From Bacillota bacterium (lineage in GTDB: Bacteria > Bacillota > Clostridia > Lachnospirales > Lachnospiraceae), in contig JAEZVF010000091.1 in assembly GCA_023443225.1 (NCBI GenBank), positions 1 through 64,000 of the forward strand: a stretch of DNA of 64,000 nucleotides, given 5' to 3'. The position numbers and the translations under genes were made by a program. Below the pieces are notes generated by a model. The model was not told where the DNA came from and did not search any database. It saw only the letters and a list, made by a program, of their open reading frames with translations. Positions 46,630-55,134 of this stretch are shown piece by piece; the stretch's first letter is position 1, and each line of letters opens with the position of its first letter.

Positions 46630-46656
46630 TTAGCACTCGCCTCTTGACAGTGTTAA
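46630..46656 (+). promoter_or_regulatory. CIRCE-like element (HrcA operator)
   Basis: TTAGCACTC (46630-46638), a 9-base spacer, and CAGTGTTAA (46648-46656) match the CIRCE palindrome TTAGCACTC-N9-GAGTGCTAA with two mismatches in the right arm. It overlaps the -35 of the hsp20 promoter, so HrcA would block transcription. Confidence 0.75.
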
Positions 46657-46672
46657 TTGTGCATGTTATATT
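46644..46672 (+). promoter_or_regulatory. sigma-A promoter of hsp20
   Basis: TTGACA (46644-46649) and TATATT (46667-46672) are exactly 17 bp apart. The -35 lies within the CIRCE-like element. Confidence 0.85.
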
Positions 46673-46731
46673 ACATATAGAACAAGCAAACAAAATACAA
46701 TTTGATATTTATTATTTAAGGAGGAATGATT

Positions 46732-47157
46732 ATGTTATTACCAAGAATTTTTGATAGTACCTTTACTGATAGCTTTTTTGATGATATGTTTTCATTGCCG
46801 ATGAAATTTACAACTTCAAATTGGATGAAGACTGATGTTTCCGATCTGGGTGACAATTACCAATTGGAGATTGAACTGCCTGGTTATGAGAAAAAAGATA
46901 TCCAGGCAAACTTAGAAAATGGATATCTAACAATATCAGCAGAAAAAAACGAAACGAAAGAAGAAAATGACAAACAAGGAAAACTAGTTAGAAAAGAACG
47001 TTACAGCGGATGTTGCAAAAGAAACTTCTATGTTGGAGATTCTCTTAAGGAAGAAGACTTTCAGGCATCCATTGAAAATGGTATCTTAAGAGTGGTCTTC
47101 CCGAAAGATAATGCAGTTGAAAGAGTAAAAGATAAAAAATATATAGAAATAAGATAA
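46732..47157 (+). CDS. Hsp20/alpha-crystallin small heat shock protein
   Basis: The protein is about 141 residues. After a short N-terminal arm it has the alpha-crystallin domain (about 30-125) with LEIELPGYEKKDIQANLENGYLTI and ASIENGILRVVFPK. The C-terminal extension is short. It holds unfolding proteins in a soluble state during stress. AAGGAGG is 1 bp from the ATG at 46726 but 7 bp from the ATG at 46732, so the latter is the real start. Upstream it has a CIRCE-like operator, which suggests HrcA control. Confidence 0.95.
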   Translation: MLLPRIFDSTFTDSFFDDMFSLPMKFTTSNWMKTDVSDLGDNYQLEIELPGYEKKDIQANLENGYLTISAEKNETKEENDKQGKLVRKERYSGCCKRNFYVGDSLKEEDFQASIENGILRVVFPKDNAVERVKDKKYIEIR

Positions 47158-47180
47158 ATCACAATCCAAATTTAAGATTC

Positions 47181-47242
47181 CATAACTTGTGCCTGATACT
47201 ATCTTTGGCAGCTACCAAAGATAGCATCAGGCACAAGTTATG
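47181..47242. other. 62-bp near-perfect inverted repeat without T-tract
   Basis: Arms of 28 bases (47181-47208 and 47215-47242) pair with a single mismatch, leaving a 6-base loop. No T-run follows on either strand, so it is not a standard intrinsic terminator, though it lies between two converging genes. Confidence 0.8.
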
Positions 47243-47282
47243 ATTGATAAAGTATTCAACCAACAGAACTGATACTGCATTA

Positions 47283-48626
47283 TTAATAACTGTCTGACAC
47301 AGTTATGCTACTTCGAATCATCCCCATCCAGCAGCTATATCCAAATGTTCCGCTTTCTGTAGGAGTAAAATTTATAATATTCTCACCTGGACTTAGCTTT
47401 TGAGAGATATTATATTTTGGTATAATAATTTCATTATTACAACCATTAATACTTCCATCTTCAGCTTTTACCGTCCACTTAACAGGTACACCTGCTTTTA
47501 CTGTTATTGGAGTATATCTTCCGGATTGCAAGGTTGTTGTTATCTCTTGTATATCACCATTCATAATAGCTATATTGGACTCATTACTACGGTCCATTTT
47601 AGCCAAATCGAGTGGTGAGTTTATTGTAATTCCTGTAAAAGCAAATCCTCTGGAGATCATTATAAAACCAAGAACAACAACCAGCATGGCACTTGCCTTC
47701 ACCATATTTTTAGTGAATTTGGCACTTAACATAGATCCTAAAGCCCCAAATGCAAATAGCAACGGAACAGTTCCTAAACTGAACATAAACATAGATAATG
47801 CACCTGTAATAATGCTTCCTGTTCCAAGGGCATATAACTGCATTGCCTGAAGTGGACCACAAGGCATAAGACCATTGAATAATCCCACTATGAATGGTCC
47901 CTTCTTTTTATGTTTATGAATACTCTTTGCAAATATTTTTGGCATATGTGGATTCAGTCTTCTTAACCATGGAAATAGATTCAACATATTCAGTCCCATA
48001 ATTACCATAAATACACCGGCTAATAATGACACAAAAGCACTGCCAGTATTCGATATTTGAAACACAGAACCGAGGCCTCCCACGATTCCACCAAGCACTG
48101 TGTATGATACTATCCGGCCTGCATTATACAGTAAACTCGGAACAAATTTTGAGATGTTACTATCATCACCATTATCAAACTTATAAGACACACATAAGGA
48201 TAGATTGATACCTCCGCACATTGCCACACAATGAAATGAGGACATAAATCCCACAGCAAATATAATTCCATATCCCATATTAGAAGTTATCTCTGGAACA
48301 AAAGAAAAGCCAATCGTATTCTTGACAATCAGATAGATTCCAAATAGTATGATTCCGCTGATTACCAACAAGCTATTGCTATTCCTGTTTTTATCCACCG
48401 ATTCTGTATTTTCTCTTGTTACACTATAATCAAGGGATTCAACTGCTTTCTTTATTTCATCCAGACTAACAATGGAATCATCATACGTTATGGAGAGTGT
48501 TGAAGTCTGATAGCTCACTTCTGCTTTTAAAATACCTTTGGTATCATTTAGTTTATTCTCGATTCTTGTTTCACAAGAGGTACAGGATAATCCATGCAAT
48601 TGCATTAATTTATTAATTTTACCCAT
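47283..48626 (-). CDS. HMA-SafE-cupredoxin fusion, metal transport protein
   Basis: The protein is about 447 residues with three parts. An HMA copper-binding domain (LSCTSCETRI, residues ~12-70) comes first. A SafE/TauE-like (DsbD-related) membrane domain with about six helices follows, with SFHCVAMCGGINL and GLMPCGPLQAM. A C-terminal cupredoxin-like domain (about 350-447) carries possible copper ligands in NGCNNEIIIP and FGYSCWMGM. The layout suggests that the HMA part hands copper to the membrane domain and the cupredoxin receives it outside. Transport is inferred. GGAGG precedes the ATG at 48626, preferred over the upstream start at 48662 that would overlap the next gene. Confidence 0.85.
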   Translation of the reverse strand: MGKINKLMQLHGLSCTSCETRIENKLNDTKGILKAEVSYQTSTLSITYDDSIVSLDEIKKAVESLDYSVTRENTESVDKNRNSNSLLVISGIILFGIYLIVKNTIGFSFVPEITSNMGYGIIFAVGFMSSFHCVAMCGGINLSLCVSYKFDNGDDSNISKFVPSLLYNAGRIVSYTVLGGIVGGLGSVFQISNTGSAFVSLLAGVFMVIMGLNMLNLFPWLRRLNPHMPKIFAKSIHKHKKKGPFIVGLFNGLMPCGPLQAMQLYALGTGSIITGALSMFMFSLGTVPLLFAFGALGSMLSAKFTKNMVKASAMLVVVLGFIMISRGFAFTGITINSPLDLAKMDRSNESNIAIMNGDIQEITTTLQSGRYTPITVKAGVPVKWTVKAEDGSINGCNNEIIIPKYNISQKLSPGENIINFTPTESGTFGYSCWMGMIRSSITVSDSY

Positions 48627-48642
48627 ACACAATCCTCCGGTA

Positions 48643-49164
48643 TTATGACTTCCAATTCTCAAAGATTACTTTCGCTTCTTCTAAATGGTCTTTCGATATT
48701 GTTATAGTAGTCTCATCAAGAGTTTTATACTCTGAGTATATTGGAACTGGATTACAGCCACCTTTTGTTACTTCCACATCATCTGCTGTGAAATGGTTTC
48801 CACAGTTCTGACATACAAGGTCTTCACCTTCCTGTTTATAATACCCCCTACCCGAACTGTAACATACCTGGCAAGTATTAAACGCAGTTCTTACTGTTCC
48901 ATCGGAAGCCTTAACTGCCATTACTTCTAAAGCTGTACCATCCTCTGTCTGATATTCATAAAACATCGCCTGATTCGTGACATCTGCAACTGGTATTAGC
49001 AAATCTCCTTTTTCTGATACTTTCGCTGATGTAATCCCATTTTTATTTCTGGTGTCCTGTCCTTTATTTTGATTACTTGTTAAAAACAATGCACCCGATA
49101 AAACGACGATCGTCAATCCTGCCGCTATGACAAACTTAGTTTTATTTTTATTCTTATTCTTCAT
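48643..49164 (-). CDS. DUF2318 membrane-anchored protein with paired CxxC motifs
   Basis: The 173-residue protein has one N-terminal membrane helix and an outside domain with FNTCQVCYSSG and LVCQNCGNHF, the DUF2318 pattern. A conserved GGCNP segment follows. It probably binds metal through the four Cys. It lies 16 bp upstream of the HMA-SafE-cupredoxin gene in the same direction, which suggests a role in copper handling. AAAGGAAAGG precedes the ATG. The function of DUF2318 proteins is not established. Confidence 0.8.
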   Translation of the reverse strand: MKNKNKNKTKFVIAAGLTIVVLSGALFLTSNQNKGQDTRNKNGITSAKVSEKGDLLIPVADVTNQAMFYEYQTEDGTALEVMAVKASDGTVRTAFNTCQVCYSSGRGYYKQEGEDLVCQNCGNHFTADDVEVTKGGCNPVPIYSEYKTLDETTITISKDHLEEAKVIFENWKS

Positions 49165-49278
49165 TTGATTCCTTTCCTTTCAAAGATATTGTTGTTTAAT
49201 CTAGTCCGCTTGGTTTCAATTCAATTTCTTATGGTACTATACCCATCATAAATCATTTATGTGAAAATTATATGAAAA

Positions 49279-49316
49279 TCCGAACACCTTAAATGTTTTT
49301 ATTTACAGTGTCCGGA
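49279..49316 (-). terminator. terminator of csoR
   Basis: TCCGAACAC (49279-49287) pairs with GTGTCCGGA (49308-49316) with G-T pairs. TTTTC follows on the minus strand. Confidence 0.6.
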
Positions 49317-49331
49317 CTTTTATTTGGTAGT

Positions 49332-49661
49332 TTATTTTAGCATTCTGCCAATTGTAATAATAAGTTCTTCTACTATTCCATTTTCATCTTCTTTGATTTT
49401 ATCCACTACACAACTTCTGATATGATTTTCCAAAACCAATTTACTTATACCATTTAGAGCAGCCGATGCTGCCGTTATCTGATTTAGAACATCATCACAA
49501 TAACTGTCCTTTTCAATCATTCCCCTGATTCCCCGAATCTGCCCTTCTACTCTGTTTAATCTGGTAACAAGGGATTTCTTTAACTTGTCTGTCCGATAAG
49601 TACTCTTATCATCGGCAGCCGTATTATGATTGGCACAACATTTTATATCAGTATTACTCAT
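49332..49661 (-). CDS. CsoR-family copper-sensing repressor
   Basis: The 109-residue protein is a CsoR/RcnR-family helical repressor: RLNRVEGQIRGIRGMIE is the family's first helix. The copper ligands of CsoR are all present: Cys55 in SYCDDVL, and His80 and Cys84 in ENHIRSC. Copper binding releases it from DNA. An additional Cys-Cys/His cluster lies in its N-terminus (KCCANH). It sits among copper genes, and a palindrome of the CsoR type occurs in the copZ promoter. Its start is 14 bp after the preceding lipoprotein gene, so the two are co-transcribed. Confidence 0.93.
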   Translation of the reverse strand: MSNTDIKCCANHNTAADDKSTYRTDKLKKSLVTRLNRVEGQIRGIRGMIEKDSYCDDVLNQITAASAALNGISKLVLENHIRSCVVDKIKEDENGIVEELIITIGRMLK

Positions 49662-49675
49662 CCTTTACACCCCCA

Positions 49676-50356
49676 TTATTTCTTTTGTAAATCAAAAGGT
49701 TTTAAAAATTTATTTTCTGTTGTTTTTTTACCCCGTAGATCCATCATTTCAACTGGTGCATACACCCACCCTTCTACCTGTTCTGGATTCACACCGGCCT
49801 CCACAAACATTTGTGGGTCAACAACAAATACAATATCCTTATCATTCTTTTTCATATCTTTCGCCCATTCAAATTTGTTACCACTTTCTAAATCGATACC
49901 ATAATGGTCCATCGCTTCATGGTAACCAATAGATCCCCGGTAAAGGGTCACAATTTGATTAAAAGACTCTTCTGGTGTTGCTTCTCCAACATATTCTGGT
50001 TCATCATTTCCAAACTTTGTTCCAAGTATTATCTTATCTCCGAAAATAATACCTTGAGGAAGCTTCCCCACATCAAGTCCTGCATCTAAAAATGGCGTAA
50101 CATCAAATTCTATCATTGCATCATAAATTGGGCTTTTGCTGTAATCTTTACTCCAGATAAAACGAGCCGTATTATCTGGTGCAGTGAGTGACCAGCCAAC
50201 ATTTTCTTCATCAGAAGTTATCTGCTCCGGTATTGCTTTGACCACTTCCGAAAAAGAAGTCTTCGCTGTATTTCCAATTACATCTGTCTGTTGGCAAGCA
50301 GTCAGTGCTAGTATTGCTACTAAAAATATTGTCAATACCTTTATTCGTTTCTTCAT
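49676..50356 (-). CDS. hypothetical lipoprotein in the copper cluster
   Basis: The 226-residue protein begins with a lipoprotein signal (ILALTACQQ, lipidation at the Cys). I do not recognise the mature domain. It is acidic and contains two sections that read ..EFDVTPFLDAGLDVGKLP and ..VVDPQMFVEAGVNPEQVEGW, which look like a repeated beta-alpha unit. A TAGGAGA sequence precedes the ATG. The position between copA and csoR suggests an extracellular copper-binding or sensing role, but nothing in the sequence proves metal binding. Confidence 0.7.
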   Translation of the reverse strand: MKKRIKVLTIFLVAILALTACQQTDVIGNTAKTSFSEVVKAIPEQITSDEENVGWSLTAPDNTARFIWSKDYSKSPIYDAMIEFDVTPFLDAGLDVGKLPQGIIFGDKIILGTKFGNDEPEYVGEATPEESFNQIVTLYRGSIGYHEAMDHYGIDLESGNKFEWAKDMKKNDKDIVFVVDPQMFVEAGVNPEQVEGWVYAPVEMMDLRGKKTTENKFLKPFDLQKK

Positions 50357-50372
50357 AATCTATCTCCTATAA

Positions 50373-50401
50373 AAGGGGCATGGTTCATACAACCTCCCCT
50401 T
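50373..50401 (-). terminator. weak stem-loop between copA and the lipoprotein gene
   Basis: AAGGGG pairs with CCCCTT (50373-50401), with TTATAGG after it on the minus strand. It may only reduce read-through. Confidence 0.35.
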
Positions 50402-52865
50402 ATTGCTTGGGTTTGAACGCCTTTAACCTTAAAGCATTGGTTAATACGGATACAGAACTTAGTGACATAGCTGCTGCAGCAAACATAGGATTCAAGGAAG
50501 GTCCTCCAAATGCATGCAAGAGTCCGGCAGCCAATGGAATGCCTAATACATTATAACCAAATGCCCAGAACAGGTTTTGTTTAATATTTCTTATCGTACT
50601 TTTACTTAATTGGATTGCTGTTGGAACATCCATTAAATCGCTTCGCATCAAAACAATATCCGCTGACTCCATTGCTACGTCTGTACCGGAACCGATTGCC
50701 ATCCCGATATCAGCCTGTGCCAGTGCTGGGGCATCATTGATACCGTCTCCAACCATAGCAACCCTTCTTCCTTCTTCCTGCAATTTCTTAACTTCATTTG
50801 ATTTGTCCTGTGGAAGAACTTCTGCAAGTACACGGTCAATACCCACTTGTTTTGCAATCGCCTCCGCAGTTCTTTTATTATCACCGGTAATCATGGCAAC
50901 TTCTATTCCCATCTTATGAAGCTGTTTGATTGCTTTTGCACTGCTTTCCTTCACCACATCGGCAACTGCAATAATACCTGACAGTTGATTGTCTTCGGCA
51001 ATATACATAGGGGTTTTACCCTCCGATGCAAGCCGGTCGGATTCCCTTTCTAATTCTAAAAGAGAAATTCCGCGATCTGACATCAATTTACGGTTGCCCA
51101 AAAGCACGATTCTACCTTCTATTGACACTTCGATTCCATAACCTGGTAATGCTTGAAAGCTTTCTAGTTTTATCAGATCAAGATTTTCCTTCTCCGCTCC
51201 ACGGATAATAGCTTCGCCAAGCGGATGTTCGGAACCCTTTTCAGCAGAAGCAGCTATCTGTAATAATTTCTGACTTGTGATATCAGCAACAGTAATAATA
51301 TCTGTAACTTCCGGTTTTCCTTCTGTAATCGTACCGGTCTTATCAAATACGATCGTATTAATTTTATGTGTTGTTTCAAGCGCTTCGCCGCCTTTGATTA
51401 ATATACCGTATTCTGCTCCTTTTCCTGTTCCAACCATAATTGCCGTCGGTGTAGCTAGCCCAAGAGCACATGGACACGCGATAACCAGTACGGATATGAA
51501 TATAGTTAAAGCAAATACAGCGGATTCACCACTGATTAACCAGATCACAGCAGAAAGCAGCGCTATTACAAACACGATCGGTACAAAGTAACCAGAAACA
51601 ATATCTGCCATTTGCGCTATCGGCGCCTTTGACCCTTGTGCATCCTCTACCAGCTTTATGATCTGTGCCAGTGCAGTATCACTACCAATCTTGGTAGCCT
51701 TAAACTGAATTGAGCCATTTTTATTGATGCTGGCTGCAAACACCTTATCCCCTTGCTGTTTTTCTACTGGTATACTCTCACCGGTCAGCATGGATTCGTC
51801 AATGGAAGTATGTCCTTCTTGTACAATTCCATCTACCGGAATCTTTTCTCCTGGCTTTACTAATATGACATCATTTACTTCAACTTCTTCGATTGGTAAT
51901 TCTACTTCTTTTCCATTTTGAATGACAATTGCTGTTTTCGGAGCAAGACCCATGAGCTTTTTAATTGCTTCTGAAGTTTTTCCCTTAGATACAGCTTCCA
52001 AGGATTTACCTAGTAATATAAGCGTTATAATAACTCCGGCAGTTTCAAAATATAAATCTTCTACATAATGAAAGTCACCCAATGCAATGCGGTAGGTGGA
52101 GTATAAACTGTAACCTACTGCTGCTGTGGTACCCATGGCAATCAGGGAATCCATGTTCGGACTTCTTTGGATGATAGCCCTAAAACCAACGGAGTAAAAT
52201 TTATTACCTGCAATCATAATTGGAATCGTTAAGATAATTAGTACAATAGCAAAGTTTAGTGGATATTGCATTGGCTCTAACAAAAACGGTATTGGAACAC
52301 GCAACCACCATATCATGGAACCCATAGAAAGATAAAAGAGTGGAAGGCAAAATACCGCAGACACGATAAACTTTGTCCATAATGTTTTAATCTCTTTTTC
52401 TTTTCTTATCTTATCCTCATCCACAACAGCTTTTGTTTCAATATCAAGCGCCTGATATCCTGCTTTTGCTATTGTTTGCTTTATTTCCGAGATACGAACC
52501 TGCTCTGGATTATATTTTGCAGTCAATTTCTCTGTTGCAAAGTTGACAGAAGCACTTGATACACCTTCCAGCTTCGTAACTACCTTTTCTATTCTATTTG
52601 CACATGCCGCACAGGTCATTCCTTGAATCGGAATAATAATTTCTTTGTCAACGGGTTTTTCCACCACATCATATCCGGCTTTCCTTATGGAATCTTTAAT
52701 AACGGGCATGGTCACTTTTTGTTCATCGAACTCGATCGCCAGCTTTTCTGTCGAAAAGTTAACGCTTGAAGTTGAGACTCCAGTAATCTTTTGCGTCACG
52801 CGTTCGATTCGTTTGGCACATGCTGCACATGTCATACCGACAATCTGAATGTTCTCTTTTTTCAT
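50400..52865 (-). CDS. copper-translocating P-type ATPase
   Basis: The 821-residue protein has two N-terminal HMA domains (GMTCAACAKRI, Cys13/16; GMTCAACANRI, Cys85/88) and eight membrane helices. It carries the P1B-1 membrane motif CPCALGLATP, the phosphorylation site DKTGT, GSEHPLGEAI with the HP dipeptide, and GDGINDAPALAQADIG. It exports Cu(I) from the cytoplasm. AATGGAG precedes the ATG. It lies downstream of copZ, and both are probably driven by the CsoR-controlled promoter. Confidence 0.97.
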   Translation of the reverse strand: MKKENIQIVGMTCAACAKRIERVTQKITGVSTSSVNFSTEKLAIEFDEQKVTMPVIKDSIRKAGYDVVEKPVDKEIIIPIQGMTCAACANRIEKVVTKLEGVSSASVNFATEKLTAKYNPEQVRISEIKQTIAKAGYQALDIETKAVVDEDKIRKEKEIKTLWTKFIVSAVFCLPLFYLSMGSMIWWLRVPIPFLLEPMQYPLNFAIVLIILTIPIMIAGNKFYSVGFRAIIQRSPNMDSLIAMGTTAAVGYSLYSTYRIALGDFHYVEDLYFETAGVIITLILLGKSLEAVSKGKTSEAIKKLMGLAPKTAIVIQNGKEVELPIEEVEVNDVILVKPGEKIPVDGIVQEGHTSIDESMLTGESIPVEKQQGDKVFAASINKNGSIQFKATKIGSDTALAQIIKLVEDAQGSKAPIAQMADIVSGYFVPIVFVIALLSAVIWLISGESAVFALTIFISVLVIACPCALGLATPTAIMVGTGKGAEYGILIKGGEALETTHKINTIVFDKTGTITEGKPEVTDIITVADITSQKLLQIAASAEKGSEHPLGEAIIRGAEKENLDLIKLESFQALPGYGIEVSIEGRIVLLGNRKLMSDRGISLLELERESDRLASEGKTPMYIAEDNQLSGIIAVADVVKESSAKAIKQLHKMGIEVAMITGDNKRTAEAIAKQVGIDRVLAEVLPQDKSNEVKKLQEEGRRVAMVGDGINDAPALAQADIGMAIGSGTDVAMESADIVLMRSDLMDVPTAIQLSKSTIRNIKQNLFWAFGYNVLGIPLAAGLLHAFGGPSLNPMFAAAAMSLSSVSVLTNALRLKAFKPKQ

Positions 52866-52908
52866 GTTTACTCCATTTCTCGCATACCCACGACTTATGC
52901 GCTACTGA

Positions 52909-52941
52909 AGTTTGTGCCGATTATGACGCAGGCACAAACTT
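52909..52941. other. inverted repeat between copZ and copA
   Basis: AAGTTTGTGCC (52909-52919) pairs with GGCACAAACTT (52931-52941). A second stem, TTGAAAGA/TCTTTCAA, follows at about 52947-52967. It may lower copA expression relative to copZ. Confidence 0.5.
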
Positions 52942-52985
52942 TGTGATTGAAAGATAAAATCTTTCAATTTTCCTCTTAGATGAAG

Positions 52986-53198
52986 TTATAAAACATCGTA
53001 ACCTGCATCTTCAATTGCTTCCTTTAAACTTCCTTCTGATACTAAATCACTGTCATAGCTCACTGTTACTGTTTTATCCTTTAAGCTTACCTCTGTATTG
53101 GAAACACCATTTAATTCATTTATTGCACTCTTTACCGCTTTTTCACAATGTCCGCAGGACATGCCTTCTACATTGAATACTTTAATAATATTTGACAT
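52986..53198 (-). CDS. copper chaperone CopZ
   Basis: The 70-residue protein is a single HMA domain with GMSCGHCEKAVKSA (CxxC copper site) and a length usual for CopZ. It carries Cu(I) to CopA, encoded just downstream. AAAGGAG precedes the ATG. Its promoter contains a palindrome of the CsoR type. Confidence 0.95.
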   Translation of the reverse strand: MSNIIKVFNVEGMSCGHCEKAVKSAINELNGVSNTEVSLKDKTVTVSYDSDLVSEGSLKEAIEDAGYDVL

Positions 53199-53228
53199 AA
53201 CTATTTCTCCTTTATTTTTTATGATTAT

Positions 53229-53257
53229 ACTATACCCTACTAGGGTATATTTTGCAA
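53229..53257 (-). promoter_or_regulatory. promoter of copZ-copA with CsoR operator
   Basis: On the minus strand TTGCAA (53252-53257) and TATAGT (53229-53234) are 17 bp apart. The palindrome TATACCCTACTAGGGTATA (53231-53249) fills the spacer and has the TACCC/GGGTA arms typical of CsoR sites. Confidence 0.8.
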
Positions 53258-53327
53258 GTATTATTTTATCTATATCATTTACTATTTTTCTTCAATTATG
53301 ACTTCTTAAAGATTTTATTTAGAACAT

Positions 53328-53396
53328 TTCTGGCTCTTTGCCATAGCAAGGGTGGGATTCAAAGAATTCCTCCCTTACTATGACAAAGAGCCAGAA
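53328..53396. other. 69-bp long imperfect hairpin
   Basis: TTCTGGCTCTTTG (53328-53340) pairs with CAAAGAGCCAGAA (53384-53396). CATAG/CTATG and AAGGG/CCCTT continue the stem inside. No T-tract follows it on either strand; the A/T run lies on the wrong side for an intrinsic terminator. Confidence 0.75.
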
Positions 53397-53400
53397 AAAA

Positions 53401-53427
53401 AGCGTCCGTTTATAGATGTCGGACGCT
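53401..53427 (-). terminator. terminator of the sugar transport operon
   Basis: AGCGTCCG (53401-53408) pairs with CGGACGCT (53420-53427). TTTTTTT follows on the minus strand, 32 bp after the esterase stop. Confidence 0.88.
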
Positions 53428-53458
53428 GCAATTACTATTTTTTTAACCATTAATGTCT

Positions 53459-54271
53459 CTATAGATTTTCTAACCAAGCAAATGCAAGTGTAACCCAATT
53501 CTCACATTCCTTACAGATTCCGTGACCACTCTTGTCAACAGTCAGTTTATTAGCCAATCCCAATCCATGATTGCCCCGCTCATACATATGAAACTCGGTG
53601 GGAATATTATAACGCTTTAATGCCTGAACAAATAATAGGGAATTCTCAACAGGAACCAATTCATCTTGATAGGTATGCCATATAAATACTCTTGGTACAT
53701 TTTTATTGACTTGATTTTCAAGAGAAAGTTGTTGAAGAAGTTCCTTCGTTTCTATACCATTCAGCAAAGCATTAAAGGAACCCTGGTGTGCAAATTCTCC
53801 ACTTGTAATGACTGGATAATTTAAGATCAGTCCATTTGGCTTTATCAATTGACTGTCAACCTTTAACTGATCTAAAATAAACCTTTCCGTCCAGAATACA
53901 CCCAAGCTAGCTGCAAGATGCCCTCCAGCAGAGCATCCCTGTACCACAATTCTTTCCGTATTGACTCTCCATTCTTTTGCATTCTGCCTAATAATAGACA
54001 TCGCCTTTGCCAGTTCTAAAAGTGAAGTAGGAAATACGGATGGCCTCGTAGAATAACGTAAAATTGCTACATGGTATCCCTTCGAAAGAAATTGAAATGC
54101 TGTCATCTCCGCTTCCCTGTCAGATGTTATCTCATATCCACCACCTGGACAAATTAGTATCAAGGCTCTCTTATCAATAGGTATTTCTTCTGAATGGTCT
54201 ATGATATATGTATACAACCTTGCATAGTTTTGTGAACCTTCCACTCTACATTCAATAATTTCGTGTTTCAT
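53459..54271 (-). CDS. alpha/beta-hydrolase, putative carbohydrate esterase
   Basis: The 270-residue protein is an alpha/beta-hydrolase of the BD-FAE/acetyl-esterase type. ICPGGGYEITSDRE forms the oxyanion region, QGCSAGGH holds the catalytic Ser, HTYQDELVP the Asp and RGNHGLG the His. It is cytoplasmic. It is the last gene of the ABC transporter operon, so it probably removes acetyl or feruloyl groups from imported xylan-type oligosaccharides. That role is inferred from context. An AAAGGGA sequence precedes the ATG, and a strong terminator follows. Confidence 0.85.
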   Translation of the reverse strand: MKHEIIECRVEGSQNYARLYTYIIDHSEEIPIDKRALILICPGGGYEITSDREAEMTAFQFLSKGYHVAILRYSTRPSVFPTSLLELAKAMSIIRQNAKEWRVNTERIVVQGCSAGGHLAASLGVFWTERFILDQLKVDSQLIKPNGLILNYPVITSGEFAHQGSFNALLNGIETKELLQQLSLENQVNKNVPRVFIWHTYQDELVPVENSLLFVQALKRYNIPTEFHMYERGNHGLGLANKLTVDKSGHGICKECENWVTLAFAWLENL

Positions 54272-54309
54272 ATTGAGATCCCTTTCATAATTGGTATAGT
54301 TTAATAAAC

Positions 54310-55134
54310 TTAACCTTTAACTGCACCTACAATGATACTGTCTTGCACCTGCTCGCTTAAAAGTATATAAATTATAATAGTGGGTATCGTTGCTATAACA
54401 AGACCTGCTCCAATCTGCCCCCAGTTTGTAACGTAGCTACCGACCATTGACATGATTCCTACTGTTAGTGTTTTAAACTTCTCTTTATTTATAAACGTAA
54501 CTGCGAACATCAATTCATTCCATGTTGATATATAGGTAAAGATAGAGACCGTAGCTAATGCCGGTTTTACAAGTGGCATAATTACCGTAAGAAACATTCT
54601 ATAAATGCCACATCCATCTACAACTGCTGCTTCCTCCATCTCTTTTGGTATATCGGCGAGAAATCCACAGGTAATATATACCCCCATAGGAAGACCAAAT
54701 GCAACATAAGGAATGATCAGACCCCAATAGGTATTCAAAAGGTGAAAATTCTTCAGCACCATAAATAGTGGCAATAATGCAGCATGAATTGGCACCATCA
54801 TTCCAAGTAAAATAAATTTCAGGGCCATACCTTTGCCCTTCCAGTACATTCTCTGAATTGCATAGGCAGAAGTGACTGAAAGAAAAAGCACCAGCATAAT
54901 TGTACCTGCAGTAACGAATACACTGTTCTTTAAATAACTTAGTACATTTGCTTCTCTAAATGCCTTAATATAATTTTCAACTCTCCAGATTTTGGGGATT
55001 CCAGCAACGTTTCCACCAAATATTTCATTGTTGTCCTTAAAGGAGAAAAAGATTAACCAAACCAGCGGATATAATTGTATTGCCGCAAAAACTGCCAGGA
55101 GAATTCTGATAATTACTCTCTTTGTTTGTTTCAT
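54310..55134 (-). CDS. sugar ABC transporter permease (MalG type)
   Basis: The 274-residue protein has six membrane helices and the ABC permease EAA loop (EMEEAAVVDGCGIYRMFLTVIMPLVKP). It is the second membrane subunit of a carbohydrate uptake-1 family transporter. It overlaps the preceding permease gene by 4 bp (ATGA), which indicates translational coupling. No ATPase gene is present in the operon; a shared MsmK-type ATPase elsewhere is likely, as is common in Firmicutes. Confidence 0.94.
   Translation of the reverse strand: MKQTKRVIIRILLAVFAAIQLYPLVWLIFFSFKDNNEIFGGNVAGIPKIWRVENYIKAFREANVLSYLKNSVFVTAGTIMLVLFLSVTSAYAIQRMYWKGKGMALKFILLGMMVPIHAALLPLFMVLKNFHLLNTYWGLIIPYVAFGLPMGVYITCGFLADIPKEMEEAAVVDGCGIYRMFLTVIMPLVKPALATVSIFTYISTWNELMFAVTFINKEKFKTLTVGIMSMVGSYVTNWGQIGAGLVIATIPTIIIYILLSEQVQDSIIVGAVKG

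Noticed and set aside
49626..49932. Plus-strand ORFs opposite the csoR/lipoprotein junction
   Set aside because: They lie antisense to two well-supported genes and have no recognisable features.
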